Below are positions 22,075-33,382 of a DNA stretch of 64,000 nt, one piece after another. Source of the DNA: Paralithodes platypus (lineage: Eukaryota > Arthropoda > Malacostraca > Decapoda > Lithodidae). Below the pieces are notes generated by a model. That model was given only the letters and a program-made list of their open reading frames with translations. It was not told the origin of the DNA and searched no databases. The position numbers and the translations under genes are program-made. Location: positions 18,462,551-18,526,550 of the forward strand of contig CM064519.1 of the NCBI GenBank assembly GCA_032716605.1, given 5' to 3'. The first letter of the stretch is position 1, and the number at the start of each line of letters is the position of its first letter.

Positions 22075-24283
22075 TCCTGTCTATCTATCTATTGCCTGAC
22101 GCCGTGATCCCCGAAGGGGTGGCCACGAACGAACCGCCCCCATGCACCTCTGTCCCCAGTCAGTCGACGCCCCTCCCCCCAACCAGCACCGCCTTCGTTC
22201 ATGTAGTTCCTCACTCCATCCTTCCACCTCATATTCGGTCTACCTCTCCCCCTCTGTCCCTCCACCTCGCTCTTGTACACCCTCTTAGTCATTCTCTCGC
22301 TTTCCATACGTTCCATATGGCCGAACCATCTCAAGTTGTTCCTTTTCACACTTTCCAGCACATCTACCTCCACACCACACCTCCTTCTTACTTCCTCATT
22401 AGTCTCTCTATTCCTCCATGTAACTCCGCACGCACTCCTTAAGTAATTCATTTCCACTGCTCTCACTCTTGGTCTGAGTCTCTCAACCAACGTCCATGCT
22501 TCGCTTCCGTAAGTCAGTGTCGGGATTACCACACTGTCATGCAAGGACTTCTTCACTTCCATACTGACCACCCTATTTCTTGTTACTGCTTTTAGCGTTC
22601 CTACAACCCTCTTCCCCTGTTGTACCCTCTCCCGCACCTCTTCATCCATAGTCCCATCTTTACTCAACACACTGCCCAGATACTTAAAAGAGTGGACGAT
22701 CTCCATAGCCTGACCGTTCAGCTTCACCTCACACTCTGTGACTTCACCCCTTTCGAAGACCATAACCTTGCTCTTCCCCGTATTTACCTTCAAATTCCGT
22801 TTTTCGCACACTGTTCCAAACTCATTTACCAGACCCTGCAACTCCCATTCATTATCACTCATCAGAACTGTATCATCCAGAAACAGCAGTATAGGTAGCT
22901 TCCACTCAATTCCCTCCCTTTTCAGCGATACACCAACATCCACTGCTCTTGATAGTATTTCTTTCATGACTCCATCCATATATACAGTAAACAACCACGG
23001 GGACATCACACACCCCTGTTTCAAACCAACATTCAGGTCAAAGAACTCGCTCTGCTCACTCTCCACACGTACTGCCGCCTTTGCACCCTCATACATGCTC
23101 TTCACTGCTTTCAGCAACTTGCCCTCTACTCCGTATATTCTAAGTACTTTCCACAAACCTTCTCTATCCACTCTGTCATAGGCCTTCTCCAAGTCCATAA
23201 AGGCAACATACACCTTTTGTTTCTTCTCCAGATACTTCTCCACAACACAATTCAGGGTAAAAATCTGATCTACACATCCTCTTCCCTTCCTAAAACCTCC
23301 CTGCTCGTCGCCTATCCATTTCTCCGTTCTCACTCTCACTCTCTCAATCACTACCCTACTGTATACCTTCCCTACTACGCTTAGAAGACATATTCCTCGG
23401 TGGTTACCACACACTCCTCTTTCCCCTTTGCCCTTATATAGGGGGACTATTATGCCAGTCTTCCAGTCATCGGGTGCACTCCCCTTCTCCCATGCTAGTT
23501 TGCACATTTTCCATACCCATTCTATCACTATCTCACCACCATACCTCAACATTTCCCCACACACTTCATCTGTTCCTGGTGCTTTCCCCAACTTCACTCT
23601 TTTCATGGCTTCCCACACTTCTGACCTCCTGATCCCCACCTCCTCCTCCACTACTTCTCTTCTTCTCCCTCCCATACCATATCCAGCTATGTTTGCTGGC
23701 TCTTCATTCCTTTCATTTAGCAACTCACTGAAGTACTCCCTCCATCTTTCGACTCTCTCTTGCTTCTCGGCTAGCATTCTCCCATTCTTATCTTTCACAC
23801 CCTTACTGTTTCCCTTGCTACCTTCCCTAACTTTCTTGACTTCTTTCCAGAACAGTTTCTTACTCTCCCTCCATTTTACACTCAGATTCCTTCCAAATTC
23901 CTCATCTACTCTTCTCTTACTTTCCTTCACTACTCTCTTCACCACCCTCTTACTCTCCACGTACCTCGCTCGTTTCTGTCTCTCGGAATCTTCATTCCCT
24001 CTACTACCCAACCACACTCTATATGCTTTCTTCTTTTCTTCCACAGCTATTCTTACCTCTTCTGTCCACCATGCTGTACCTTTCACTCCCCTCCCTCTTC
24101 TCCTCACTCCACACACCTCCTCACATGCTGCACAGATCTCATCCTTAAACACCTTGCTCATCTCCTCCACTTCCTCCATAACTTCCAGGTCGAACCCACC
24201 TAGTCGTCTTTCCACTGCTCTCCTGTACTCCTCCCTGACTTCCTCCTCCTGCAACCTGTAACTCCTGCTTCCTGTAACTCCTA
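22075..24283 (-). mobile_element. RTE-type LINE, 5'-truncated, open RT frame
   Basis: Minus-strand non-LTR element. The 3' end has short GATA/GACA repeats (22078-22092). The 5' end is near 24283, where GGAGTTACAGG is doubled, with no endonuclease domain upstream, so it is 5'-truncated. The frame is intact through the whole RT, making it the youngest-looking LINE on this side of the window. It abuts a Ty3/gypsy scrap. Confidence 0.85.
22089..24254 (-). CDS. RTE-type LINE reverse transcriptase (721 codons, open)
   Basis: Reverse transcriptase of an RTE-type LINE, which would copy element RNA at a nicked target. Residues 1-170 are a Lys/Glu/Arg-rich linker. RT motifs follow: GKAPGTDEV (about 225), GIIVPLYKGKGERG (about 270), GFRKGRG (about 320), FMDLEKAYDRVDREG (about 352), GLKQGCVMSPWLF (about 413) and the catalytic box FLDD at 458-461. 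The C-terminal thumb/knuckle region has LRWFGHMERM (about 635) and GRPNMRWKDGV (about 668). FLDD is odd, because related elements normally carry [FY]ADD. The endonuclease is missing, so this copy could not move by itself. No stops in 721 codons suggests recent insertion. Confidence 0.85.
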   Translation of the reverse strand: MQEEEVREEYRRAVERRLGGFDLEVMEEVEEMSKVFKDEICAACEEVCGVRRRGRGVKGTAWWTEEVRIAVEEKKKAYRVWLGSRGNEDSERQKRARYVESKRVVKRVVKESKRRVDEEFGRNLSVKWRESKKLFWKEVKKVREGSKGNSKGVKDKNGRMLAEKQERVERWREYFSELLNERNEEPANIAGYGMGGRRREVVEEEVGIRRSEVWEAMKRVKLGKAPGTDEVCGEMLRYGGEIVIEWVWKMCKLAWEKGSAPDDWKTGIIVPLYKGKGERGVCGNHRGICLLSVVGKVYSRVVIERVRVRTEKWIGDEQGGFRKGRGCVDQIFTLNCVVEKYLEKKQKVYVAFMDLEKAYDRVDREGLWKVLRIYGVEGKLLKAVKSMYEGAKAAVRVESEQSEFFDLNVGLKQGCVMSPWLFTVYMDGVMKEILSRAVDVGVSLKREGIEWKLPILLFLDDTVLMSDNEWELQGLVNEFGTVCEKRNLKVNTGKSKVMVFERGEVTECEVKLNGQAMEIVHSFKYLGSVLSKDGTMDEEVRERVQQGKRVVGTLKAVTRNRVVSMEVKKSLHDSVVIPTLTYGSEAWTLVERLRPRVRAVEMNYLRSACGVTWRNRETNEEVRRRCGVEVDVLESVKRNNLRWFGHMERMESERMTKRVYKSEVEGQRGRGRPNMRWKDGVRNYMNEGGAGWGEGRRLTGDRGAWGRFVRGHPFGDHGVRQ

Positions 24284-24289
24284 AAAATA

Positions 24290-24863
24290 CCCCAAGGAAC
24301 AGGACTCAGCGGAAATACTCAAAAGACAAGCCGAGCTCAAATGCTGACAGGATTAAAGGGCTCCATGATGCCGAGCCACCGCCCACCTACCAAGACAACC
24401 ACCACCTTTGCCAAACCATAGAGACCACACACACCTGCCTCCATCAGTCACAACTCAGGCCATGCACATTCCAGCTCAACACCAGCAATGTATACCATTA
24501 CATCACACTTCCGACGTCCCCATGATCTTAATCACGCCCCAGCTGGACCAACCTAGAGCAGATAGATGCAGAATCCAACCGGCCCTCATATCTCCTCACA
24601 ACCACAGCGTCCTGATTGAAAACATCACTGACGAGCCGGCCCTCACCTTACCTAAGGGCCTCATCATTGGCGATCTGGAGACTATTGACGACGAGCTCCC
24701 TCCTACACCTACCACCACGCCCCAGCCAATACTTCCCACCATTCCTGAGGAGTTGATCAGCAGCCAACGTTAACAGCTCCTGGAAATCCTCCACAAGTTC
24801 GCGGACGTCTTCGCCCAAAGTCCCACAAAGATCGGGCAGACTAGGGCCTTGGAGCACCCGATT
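24290..24863 (+). pseudogene. Ty3/gypsy-like pol fragment (protease-RT linker)
   Basis: The frame from 24408 to 24773 encodes a segment like the region between protease and RT in Ty3/gypsy polyproteins (..DRCRIQPALI.., ALTLPKGLIIGDLETIDD). After a TAA at 24771-24773 it continues in the same frame with QLLEILHKFADVFAQ and GQTRALEHPI, the conserved lead-in to RT. The fragment ends abruptly at about 24863, where another repeat starts. No LTR is visible nearby. It is a dead scrap. Confidence 0.7.
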
Positions 24864-24864
24864 T

Positions 24865-25394
24865 GTGTCCAAATTTTAGCCTCACAGTTCAAAAAATTGA
24901 AAAGTTATGGCCAATTCAAATTTTGCTTGTAAAAACGCGATTTCTGGCTAAACCAGGCTAAATTGGAGGCTAATATTAAAATCTGTAGGCCTACTATTAA
25001 AATCTGTACAATAAACCTGGCAAATAAGGGTTAAAACTTGCGGTACATCGTTTGAAACAGGTTAGAATGTCGTAGCATCAATATTTAAGGGCATGATTTT
25101 GGCATACCTATTTATTCTCTTTACAAATTCCGCAATTAGTAACAAAGTTTTTAATACCATTCACCCTTTAATAAATATATAATTAGAATAATTAGTTTAT
25201 ATAATTAAGTCTATTCAAACAAACTGTTATAATTGTTTTGCTATATAACAGTTATATATATTATATAATTATAAGTGTTATGTGGTCTGGATTAATACAA
25301 TAAATACTTTGTTTAGTTGATAGTTTGATATATTGAGTTTACAGTAATATACCAGCAAATTAATTTATTGTGTCCAAAAATTAAATTAACTTGA
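24865..25394. repeat. AT-rich repeat P, copy 1
   Basis: Direct copy of 36903-37560. It shares GTGTCCAAATTTTAGCCTCA, GGTTAGAATGTCGTAGC and TTGATAGTTTGATATRTTGA. Copy 1 lacks about 150 bp present in copy 2 after GATTTTGG. A related version forms the inverted pair 31040-31503 / 34318-34850. It always borders GACT arrays. Confidence 0.88.
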
Positions 25395-26165
25395 CAAATG
25401 CCTGTGACTGATTTTGCTTTTGACTGACTGTATGGGTGACAGTGGCTGGCTGTGTGTGACTGACTGACTGACTGTGTGTGTGTGTGACTATGTTACTGTG
25501 TGACTGTGACTGGCTGCATGTGACTGACTGACTGTGTGTGACTGTATGTTATTGACTGACTGACTTTCTGACTGTCTGTTACTATACACACATAAACAAA
25601 AGTGTGTGACTAACTGGCTGACTAACTGATTGATTTTTGTGTATGTGGTTGAGGGAGACAAAAGTCGAAACTGCCTGTGGCGAGTGCCTCCCCCAGAGTT
25701 GAAAGAGTGACAGGGCCAAAACCAAGGCATGCTCGAGCCAAAATGTGTGGACACACGGAGTTTGAAGCAATTTAAGTCATAGGATGAGGGAAAGATGAAG
25801 GACAGATTCACTGGGTGTAACTGACTGTGTATTTATAACTAAATGTGTGACTAACTGGCTGACTAACTGATTGATTGACTGACTGGATTTAGCTGACTGT
25901 GTTTTTATAAATAAATGTGTAACTAACTGGCTGACTAACTGATTGATTGACTGGGTGTAACTGACTGTGTGTTTATAACTAACTGTGTGACTAACTGATT
26001 GATTGACTGGGTGTTACTGTGTGTGTATTACTAACTGTGTGACTAACTGGGCGTAACTGACTGTGTGTTTATAACTACCTGTGTGACTAACTGATTAACT
26101 GACTGTATGTAACTGACTGCGTGTTTATAACTGACTGACTGACTGTGTGTGTGTGTGTGTAATTA
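25395..26165. repeat. Degenerate GACT/AACTGACTG array
   Basis: Imperfect repeats of TGACTGAC, GTGTAACTGACTGTGTGTTT and ACTAACTGATTGATTGACTG in one strand sense. A LINE beta tail (25640-25805) is embedded. No coding. Confidence 0.9.
25640..25805 (-). mobile_element. LINE family beta tail
   Basis: Minus-strand C-terminus of family beta (SYDLNCFKLRVSTHFGS, then FNSGGGTRHRQFRLLS) embedded in the GACT array. 5'-truncated. Confidence 0.75.
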
Positions 26166-27519
26166 CATATAGGCATATCAATGTTATATATCACTAAAAT
26201 ACCACAGGAACGAAAAACCTGAGAGCGAAACCTCCAACCCTAACGAGCCACAGGAACGAAAATCCTGAGAGCGAAACTCCCATCCTCAACGAGATCCCAG
26301 GCCCCTTTTCCATTCCCGATTTGGTCTCTCTCTCTCTCAATTCATTCCACATATTAGACGTCTCTCAATCACAGTCTTCTAATATACAAACCACAATACT
26401 TTACTCACTGATATTCTTGATGTACCACCTAAGTATGTATTTAATTATGTAACCACCATACAGGCTATAATACCTTCATTGTGTAGGTTCGAGGCGATCT
26501 AAGACACCTTAGCTTCCATTTCACACCAAATCAGATCGTGATTACGTCAGCCCTGTATTTAGTTATATAACAATCATAGTCCCCCCCCCCCACCAATTCT
26601 AGCAATTCTATGTCTCTAACCTCCCGTTGTTTTATCCACTAACTATATATTCCCAACCTTTAACCACGACTCTATACACCCGATAACCCTATGCCAGTTA
26701 TTGTATTGATTTAGGCCTGTTAATTCGGATAAACTCACTATGACCAATCTGCAGACGATTATCAGGAGAGATGCAGGAAAGCTACCTCGTATCTCTCTCT
26801 CCATGACGAGTATAGATATATGTACCCCCGTGCTCAGTCGCCCCCCCCCCCCTTGCCTTGTTCTTCTAGTAACTAAGTGTATATATAATATTAACCGGAG
26901 ATGCCACCAGTATTGACACGACATAGGGGCACTATCCTTGTGTCGTGTTGTGCCACGTGCATACCAACCCGGTTTCATCATCTTATTAGGACGACGGCTA
27001 TAATGTCGTCATTCATGCATGTATTCAATCCTTAGGTTAATTATCTTTTATCCGCCATTGTGTTCCTCTCCTCCATTTACTTTTCCACAATTGTTATACG
27101 TCTTCCAATCACCTCCTTCGTATCCACAATCCACACTACTCTATTTTGCTTCGTGACCCTATGCTCAGTGGTACCCTGTTTTGGGTCATCCTGTCCGCTT
27201 CTCCTTCACGCCCCGCTGCACACACCACCCTACCTGTTCGATCGTAGGGAAATGCCACCCCTATGTCCAGAGCATTAAGGGTCACTATCCTAGGTCACGA
27301 GCGGCGCGGCGCCTAGCCTCAAACCACCTCCTTTACAATTCACAACCCTCCCCCTGTAAAGACGCCATAAGAACGTTATAACATGCCAACTCAGTTCGTT
27401 CACTAACCTCAACAAATAGAAGGGAAGGACCTATCCTTGTACCCCCCTTAACTATCCTCTAACTCCCTAGCCACACTCACAACCTGAACCAGAACAATAG
27501 CCAGCGCGAGACTAGGAAT
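26166..27519. other. No gene; C-rich plus strand, one small tandem duplication
   Basis: ACAGGAACGAAAANCCTGAGAGCGAAACTCC is doubled at about 26207-26272. The rest, with poly-C runs at 26581 and 26846, has no recognisable ORF. The C-rich composition continues to about 29000 and may mark an eroded LTR-element interior, but I cannot support that with motifs. Confidence 0.5.
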
Positions 27520-27815
27520 ACCCCCTAAAATACCTTGTCTTGCCAGACTAAGTTTCTGAAGACCAACCGCCCCCATAAATCTATGTATGTTCTTCCATCC
27601 GAGAAGTAATATGTTAACCCCTTAAAATACCTTGTCTTGCCAGACTAAGTTTCTGAAGACCAACCGCCCCCATAAATCTATGTATGTTCTTCCATCCGAG
27701 AAGTAATATGTTAACCCCTTAAAATACCTTGTCTTGCCAGACTAAGTTTCTGAAGACCAACCGCCCCCATAAATCTATGTATGTTCTTCCAGCCGAGAAG
27801 TAATATGTTAACCCC
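27520..27815. repeat. 97-bp tandem repeat, three copies
   Basis: AAAATACCTTGTCTTGCC starts at 27527, 27624 and 27721, giving an exact 97-bp period. Copies are nearly identical, with one CATCC/CAGCC difference in the last, so this is a recent amplification. Confidence 0.97.
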
Positions 27816-29601
27816 CAGGTCATAATTGATAAGAAACTATGATACCCACGGGTATACCATTGTATATATAACCATTATTCCTGTAAGACCTAGACAGAGA
27901 TAATGACTGTAACGTTAGCAACCATGCAGTAACTCTAATTCTTACCCCAACCAGAGATTGTATAGATAACCCTCTTTTACCATTGTCTCGACGCATATCT
28001 ACCACGAAACAATAACAAAGTACCCCTACGAACTGCCGCTTTCTTTGGTCTATATTTCATAGAAAACGCAGTTCCCAGGGACAACTAGATCAGCAAGAAA
28101 TCGTGTCAAATAATAGTGTCCATAACCCCTCGTATTGACGAGTAATAGTACACTATGTTTTTCTCTACTTTTATCCACAGTCAAGCACACACCTACAGCT
28201 AACCGCATCTTCCCCACAGTCCACATGATTCTATAATTTCCAGACTCATTGCTCATCCCCCGGTAGCGTTTGATTACCCTACCCTCCTTGTCGGTAACCC
28301 CCAGTCTAAGATACCAACTGTAGCCTAATGCCACCCCTACGCCCAGAGACCTTAGGGTCAAACTTCCACGTAGCCCCCCTTAACCCTCTCCCTCTCATTA
28401 ACCCCCACGCTCCTCCACTCCCTCCTAACCTAGCCTCTCCAACATACCCCTGAATATCCTTAACTTTTCCGTTACTAACATTCTCAAACCTTTTGTATAT
28501 ATACTCCTATCCAGCCTACCTTCTCCCAGTAGGAAGGAACACCATTAGAACTTTACTAACCCTTTGCATGCCATCTATTCCCTCACAACCCATTCACAAC
28601 CCTGTACCAAATGATCGTCAGTGCGAGGCTAGCCGCCTCGCTAGTGACTAACTTCTATTGCCATACTTCCAGATAAATGTGGCAGAGTAGCAACCCAGTC
28701 TCCACCACATCCAACACCATGCAATTAACAACCCAACCAATTAAACCAGCTGGTCAAGGCACCTTCGGTTTTGGTATTCCGAACACCCACATCTGTCTCA
28801 TAAACAGGGTTATTACAAACACTTGTAATATGGCAAGCCCCCAGCCACAGCCACCCGGACGACCATCACAGAGAGAGGGCGCGCACCTACCCCTTTTCAC
28901 CCACCCGAGGAGGGAGACCCCTATCCCTGCGGAGGTATACCTGACCCCTGTTTTGACTTCCGGGTCATTGCCAGGTAGCACAGGAATTCTTCCTATCAAT
29001 GAACTAACCATGTATGACTAACACCTTTACTAACCTCTATTAACCCACAATAACCCATTAACCTTTCTTGCATACTCTGATAACCAAATTAGCACCTCAG
29101 CTATACCATAGAATGAAGACTGAGCAATCTAAGAGAGACGCTCCTATCAAAGATGTCCCAAACCGCCTCGCAAAGTAGATCCAGTCTCTCTCCCCTAAAT
29201 ACTTCCAGTATAGCCAAAATAGTACCTCTTACTAAGGCTCAGTTATATCACATTATGAAGGCTCCATACAGCCATGTGCCACAACAGTAATCACCAGCTT
29301 ACCTAGTTCCCGTATCAATTGAGAGCTCAAATAAGTCCATCAAAACTCGAGATCCCTATGGCCTACAGGGTCCAAAACCGAACCTATAAACCAAGCTCCA
29401 GCCCCCAGTAAAATCAGTTGAAAGATAGACACCAACCAGTGGTTGGTCACCAGAGTTGACCTCGAGCTCTATCATTGTTTGTTGCTGAGAATTGAGTTCC
29501 AGAGCCGGCAGACTCCGTGGCAGATTTAGATAGAAGGATCTGTCCACGTACAAGAAATCTACATGCACCTTATAACCTTCATAAACCAGTGGGTATATAA
29601 G
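27816..29601. other. No gene recognised
   Basis: C-rich non-coding sequence. ATGCCACCCCTAYGYCCAGAG at 27251 recurs at 28331, hinting at an old duplication about 1.08 kb apart. Frames of 80-125 codons on both strands have no recognisable motif. Confidence 0.5.
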
Positions 29602-30012
29602 TGTTGTTGTTGTTGTTCCCCAAGCTGCCTGGCCGAACAGCCCCAAGGCCCCAAGCAAGGCCAAGGCCATAACCGAGCGCCCCCACAGAACCCTCCCCGC
29701 CGACCACAATAAAGCCTGGGTGACCGAAGCCACTCCATGGCGGGGAGCTTGAGGAGGGGCGGAAACGCCCGGGAAACCAAAGCCCCACCCAGGGCCCTGT
29801 ACCCCTCAGCAATTATGAAGAGAAAGTTGAGGGGCAAGGGAAAAATGTGACGCTTTGGCTTCCAATCTTGGTAGATTGGGAGGTCAATCCACGTTAGAGA
29901 CGCCGTCACTTGAGATCTAGAAAATATATAAGTAAAAGGAACAGTCAGAGTAAGCAATGGGTATGGCAGAGATTGCTCAGTTCTCACTCTGATAGACCAG
30001 CCCATCACCACA
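29602..30012 (-). mobile_element. ~410-bp retroposon with (AAC)n tail, copy 2
   Basis: Second copy of the 14311-14724 unit with about ten differences. It has a shorter (AAC)n tail, no clear target duplication and the same minus-strand open frame (MTASLTWIDLPIYQDWKPKR..), although two nearby indels change a few residues in the middle. Confidence 0.75.
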
Positions 30013-31039
30013 TGACTAGAACCCAATCCTCTCAGCATCAGCTAGGAAAGGCCCTAGAAAGCCGCCTTTGGCGGGGGGATAGCTCCCCTATTTCAACCCT
30101 TTTCGGGGTTGGGCACCCGCCCAACCAGCAACGATCGCCAAGAGATCTGTCTTGAGAACTTCCTACATATGGACCACCTGGACGGCCGCGGAACCAGTCG
30201 TTAGCCCCCAACATCACGGACGCAAGATAACCAGGACCAGACCAATCAAATACTACCCAAGATTCACTCTATTAGTGCTAGTGTTACAGTACTATTTAGA
30301 GACTCACTTATTAATATTTCTACGAAGTGGCTATATCTTTGCCCCAGTATAATTCATATATAACCATTCAATTAGGAAGTGCTAAGCGTATCAGTGTTTA
30401 TTAATTAACAGGCGATATTAACTCTCGTAATTACCTATATATCCAGATATTATTAAATAGAAGTGAAACCCTAGTGATATCTGATATTCGCCCACTGATT
30501 TGCGTTCTATGTGTTTCTGATAAGAATATAAAACTTAGATCAGTACCCCCCTGAGGTTACTAGAATTCCCGTGCTCTAAAATACGCATGTCTAATCTAGT
30601 CTGTGAACTACTACTTGTGCACCAGAGCTACCAGTAATAAATCTAACAGTGAATATGAATCTATAAGTAACATTGATGGTCTCCAGTATATAAACTTGTG
30701 AATAAAGCCAGTGATCAGAAGATTAATACCTGAACGTTGGAAGTGGGAGACTAGGCTCCATCCAGATCCACTTATGCTAGTGCTGTTCAATTCTATCATT
30801 TGTCTTGTAAGAGTATTCATACCTTCTTATGCTTCATATTAATCATCATCAAGGAAACTATAGAAGTGTGTACATAAATAAAAGTGATCGTGTGTCTTGT
30901 TACCGTGTGCTTATTTTGTGTCCTCTGTTTCTCATACCTTGTTTTGTACATGCAGCCTTCTATACCCAGTCAGTTAGAACTCACATTACCCAAGTTAATC
31001 CTGTAGAAAAACAGGGCATAACAATCACACCAACAGGTA
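30013..31039. other. No gene recognised
   Basis: Non-coding. AATAAA at about 30878 and a GC-rich hairpin region at 30060-30120 are visible, but no LTR pair or ORF supports an element. Confidence 0.5.
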
Positions 31040-31503
31040 TATGTAATTTAAATTACACTAACTAAATGCCATATATAATTATATAGTATATTATGTACGT
31101 TTAATAAGATTTTAATGACACCAATATATATAATATTTAAACCATTATGTAATCCATAACTTTATTCTCACACATTGACATTCGTACACATATAATTAAG
31201 TAATCCTTTTCTTCGATTATCTATACAAATTACAAGTTAATATAATTAACAATCTGATTAATCAATAAACGATGCCCTTCGTAAATATAAATATATATAT
31301 AACTAATAAGAAAAGACAAGGGAATATTGGGTAAAAATAAATATCTCTAAGTAATGCGGAGTTGGGGTAGGGTAGGTAGGGGGAGGGGGTGGGTTGAGAG
31401 ATCTCTGACTGTGGGTTGCCCACCCGTCCGCCCAAAATCACGCCCTCAAATATTGGACCTACGACATTCTAACTTGTCGCAATCGATTTACCGCGACTTT
31501 TGA
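31040..31503 (-). repeat. Large inverted repeat, left arm (P-related)
   Basis: Inverted, diverged copy of 34318-34850. Matched blocks are TTTACCGCGACTTTTGACCC / GGGTCAAAAGTTGCGGTAAA, CAAATATTGGACC / GGTCCAATATTTG and TATAATATTTAAACCATTAT / ATAATGGTTTAAATATTATA. The arms enclose a GACT array and the Harbinger element. Confidence 0.88.
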
Positions 31504-31519
31504 CCCTTGTTAGTTAGTT

Positions 31520-31705
31520 TTTTTGTACGGACTGTGTTTTTAACTAACTGATTGATTGACTGGGTGTAACTGACTGTGTGTTTATAACTGTGTGACTAAC
31601 TGACTGTAACTAACTGTGTATATAACTGTGTGACTAACTGATTGCTTGACTGAGTATAACTAACTGATTGTATATAACTAAACATGTAACATAAGTTGTG
31701 ACTGA
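31520..31705. repeat. GACT array segment left of Harbinger
   Basis: Short stretch of the AACTGACTG-type array into which the Harbinger element is inserted. Confidence 0.85.
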
Positions 31706-31971
31706 TGCTGGGGTCACACATTCACGTATATGCTCCCGTACGAAGGTTTATTGGTAGTTGGCAACCGAATACGTAAAACGTAAGGGCTTAGTACGCAAAA
31801 CGTAAATTAAATTGTGTCTAGTCGTGGGAGTTGGTACGCATGGCGGGAGTAGTGGCGCCACGCTGGTCGGGGAGGTGGTGGGTGCGGCCAAGGCCGCCCG
31901 GTATGTTTTGGATTTTGAATCAGATACGTGGCTCGCGCTCACGTATGTCAAAAGTCTGGAAATCCTACGTC

Positions 31972-32035
31972 TGACCGGGCTAGCTGCTACGTCTTACGGG
32001 AGCAGCCCCATAAGACGTAGCAGCTAGCCCGGTCA
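31972..32035. repeat. Perfect 25-bp-arm hairpin inside Harbinger
   Basis: Arms 31972-31996 and 32011-32035 are exact inverted copies (core GGGCTAGCTGCTACGTCTTA) around a 14-nt loop. It lies in the non-coding subterminal region. Confidence 0.97.
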
Positions 32036-32149
32036 AACGTAAGCTTCTCCCGCCAATCGTACAATATTCCCGTCAAACGGGACAGTTAAAGTTAGTCCGG
32101 GCGCATCTGGCAGCACCGCCGCACTGCGTGTTGGCGGGAAGACGCGGCA

Positions 32150-33382
32150 ACGTTGTACGGGGGGTATATAAGGACCAGCGGGGGACACTTCCGTCACACC
32201 TCTCACCACACCGGAGCAGCAAACAACAAGCCAACCCTGCCACCTGCTTGCCACCCTCTGCACCCTGCCCTGCCCTGCCCTGCTTGCCACCCTCTGCACC
32301 CTGCCCTGCCCTGCTTGCCAACACAACAACCTCTACACGTTCAGGTTTTAGAGATATTGCAGTGTGGAAAACCTGGAAGCGGTTGGCAAGAATGCCAAAG
32401 GCGTTCTCTACCGTCCGGCGGGCCCTGCTGATTCTGTAGTTGTATATTCGTTCCGGTTTCGTGAGGGATCGTAGGGGGTAGGGCTTCATCATGTAGGCGT
32501 GCAGAGGGAATGCATCATCACCTACTAAGAAGTATTCCGTGGGTGGTCCAGTGGGATCGGTAGAGATGACCTCGGCGGGTGGCAGATTTGCGTTCTGTTT
32601 CTCAAGCAACTTAGACTGGTGTGTGCAAAGCCACCACCATCAGACTCTGACCCTATGGCACCAACGTCGACGTAAATGAACTTTTAGTTGGAGTCAACAA
32701 TTGCCATCAGGACAATGGAAAAAAACTTCTTGTAGTTGAAGTAATATGTGCCACCAAAGTTTGGGTTTCGGATCCGTATGTGTTTGCCATCAATGGCTCC
32801 TACACAATGCGGCAGATTCCATCGTTCCTCATAGCCGCTGGCAACCTCCTTCCATTCAGCAGGCGATTGTGGCGTCTTGATCTCCTGATCTCCGTAGACA
32901 GATATGATGGCCTGGCAGGTGTCTGGAACAATTTGGCTGATGGTGTTGTGGGCAACACGAAAGTTGTATTGCAGGCTCTTATAGGAATCACCCGTAGCGA
33001 GGAAACGTAGGGTGATGGCCACCTGCAGACCAGGAGGAATGGGGTTCCGCCAGAACGTAGGTTTCCTCTGAATGAGGGGGGTGACACGTTCCACTATCTC
33101 ATCAAATAGTTATTTGTCTACCCGGGTGAAGTTTTTGTACAGTTGTGGACATTCTGTGGCCAACTCTTGCATCAGCTTCTCATAATGGCAATGTTCAGGC
33201 CTTCGTTGTAGATATGGCCACACCCACACTGTCCTCTTGCTCCTTTCCTTCTTCTTCTCTTGTTCATCTTCATGGATGTAGTTTGCTATTGCAAGCAGTT
33301 CTAACATTTCTATGTAGGAAATGATCCATTGAATGAGCCGAGTGTTATGCCTGTTCTCCGGTTTGATTAGGGAGTTCACCAT
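32150..33382 (-). pseudogene. Harbinger-type (HARBI1-like) DDE transposase
   Basis: Nuclease that would cut and paste the element. The N-terminal part (33382-33110) has VWPYLQRRPEHCHYEKL. The catalytic domain includes NTISQIVPDTCQAI, HCVGAIDGKHIRI (first Asp) and, after breaks, YVDVGAIGSESDGG, VGDDAFPLHAYMMKPYP and RRTVENAFGILANRFQVF (Glu). Lesions: in-frame TAA at 33110-33112, in-frame TAA at 32684-32686, and a 1-nt-type frameshift near 32605-32620. The C-terminus after LKPERVEVVV is replaced by a Gly/Ala/Gln-rich minisatellite. The length and motif order match the family. It is not functional as written. Confidence 0.9.
32245..32319. repeat. Minisatellite inside the transposase 3' end
   Basis: TGCTTGCCACCCTCTGCACC followed by a variable number of CTGCC repeats occurs twice (36 and 31 bp) plus a partial third copy. 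It overwrites the transposase C-terminal coding region. Confidence 0.9.

Noticed and set aside
23428..24261. 277-codon plus-strand open frame
   Set aside because: Antisense shadow of the RTE LINE frame. Ser/Thr/Leu-rich without motifs.
26166..31039. LTR retrotransposon spanning the C-rich region
   Set aside because: No matching LTR pair, primer-binding site or gag/pol frame found. Only the pol scrap at 24290-24863 is supported.
32128..32439. Proline-rich plus-strand frames
   Set aside because: Antisense of the transposase minisatellite.
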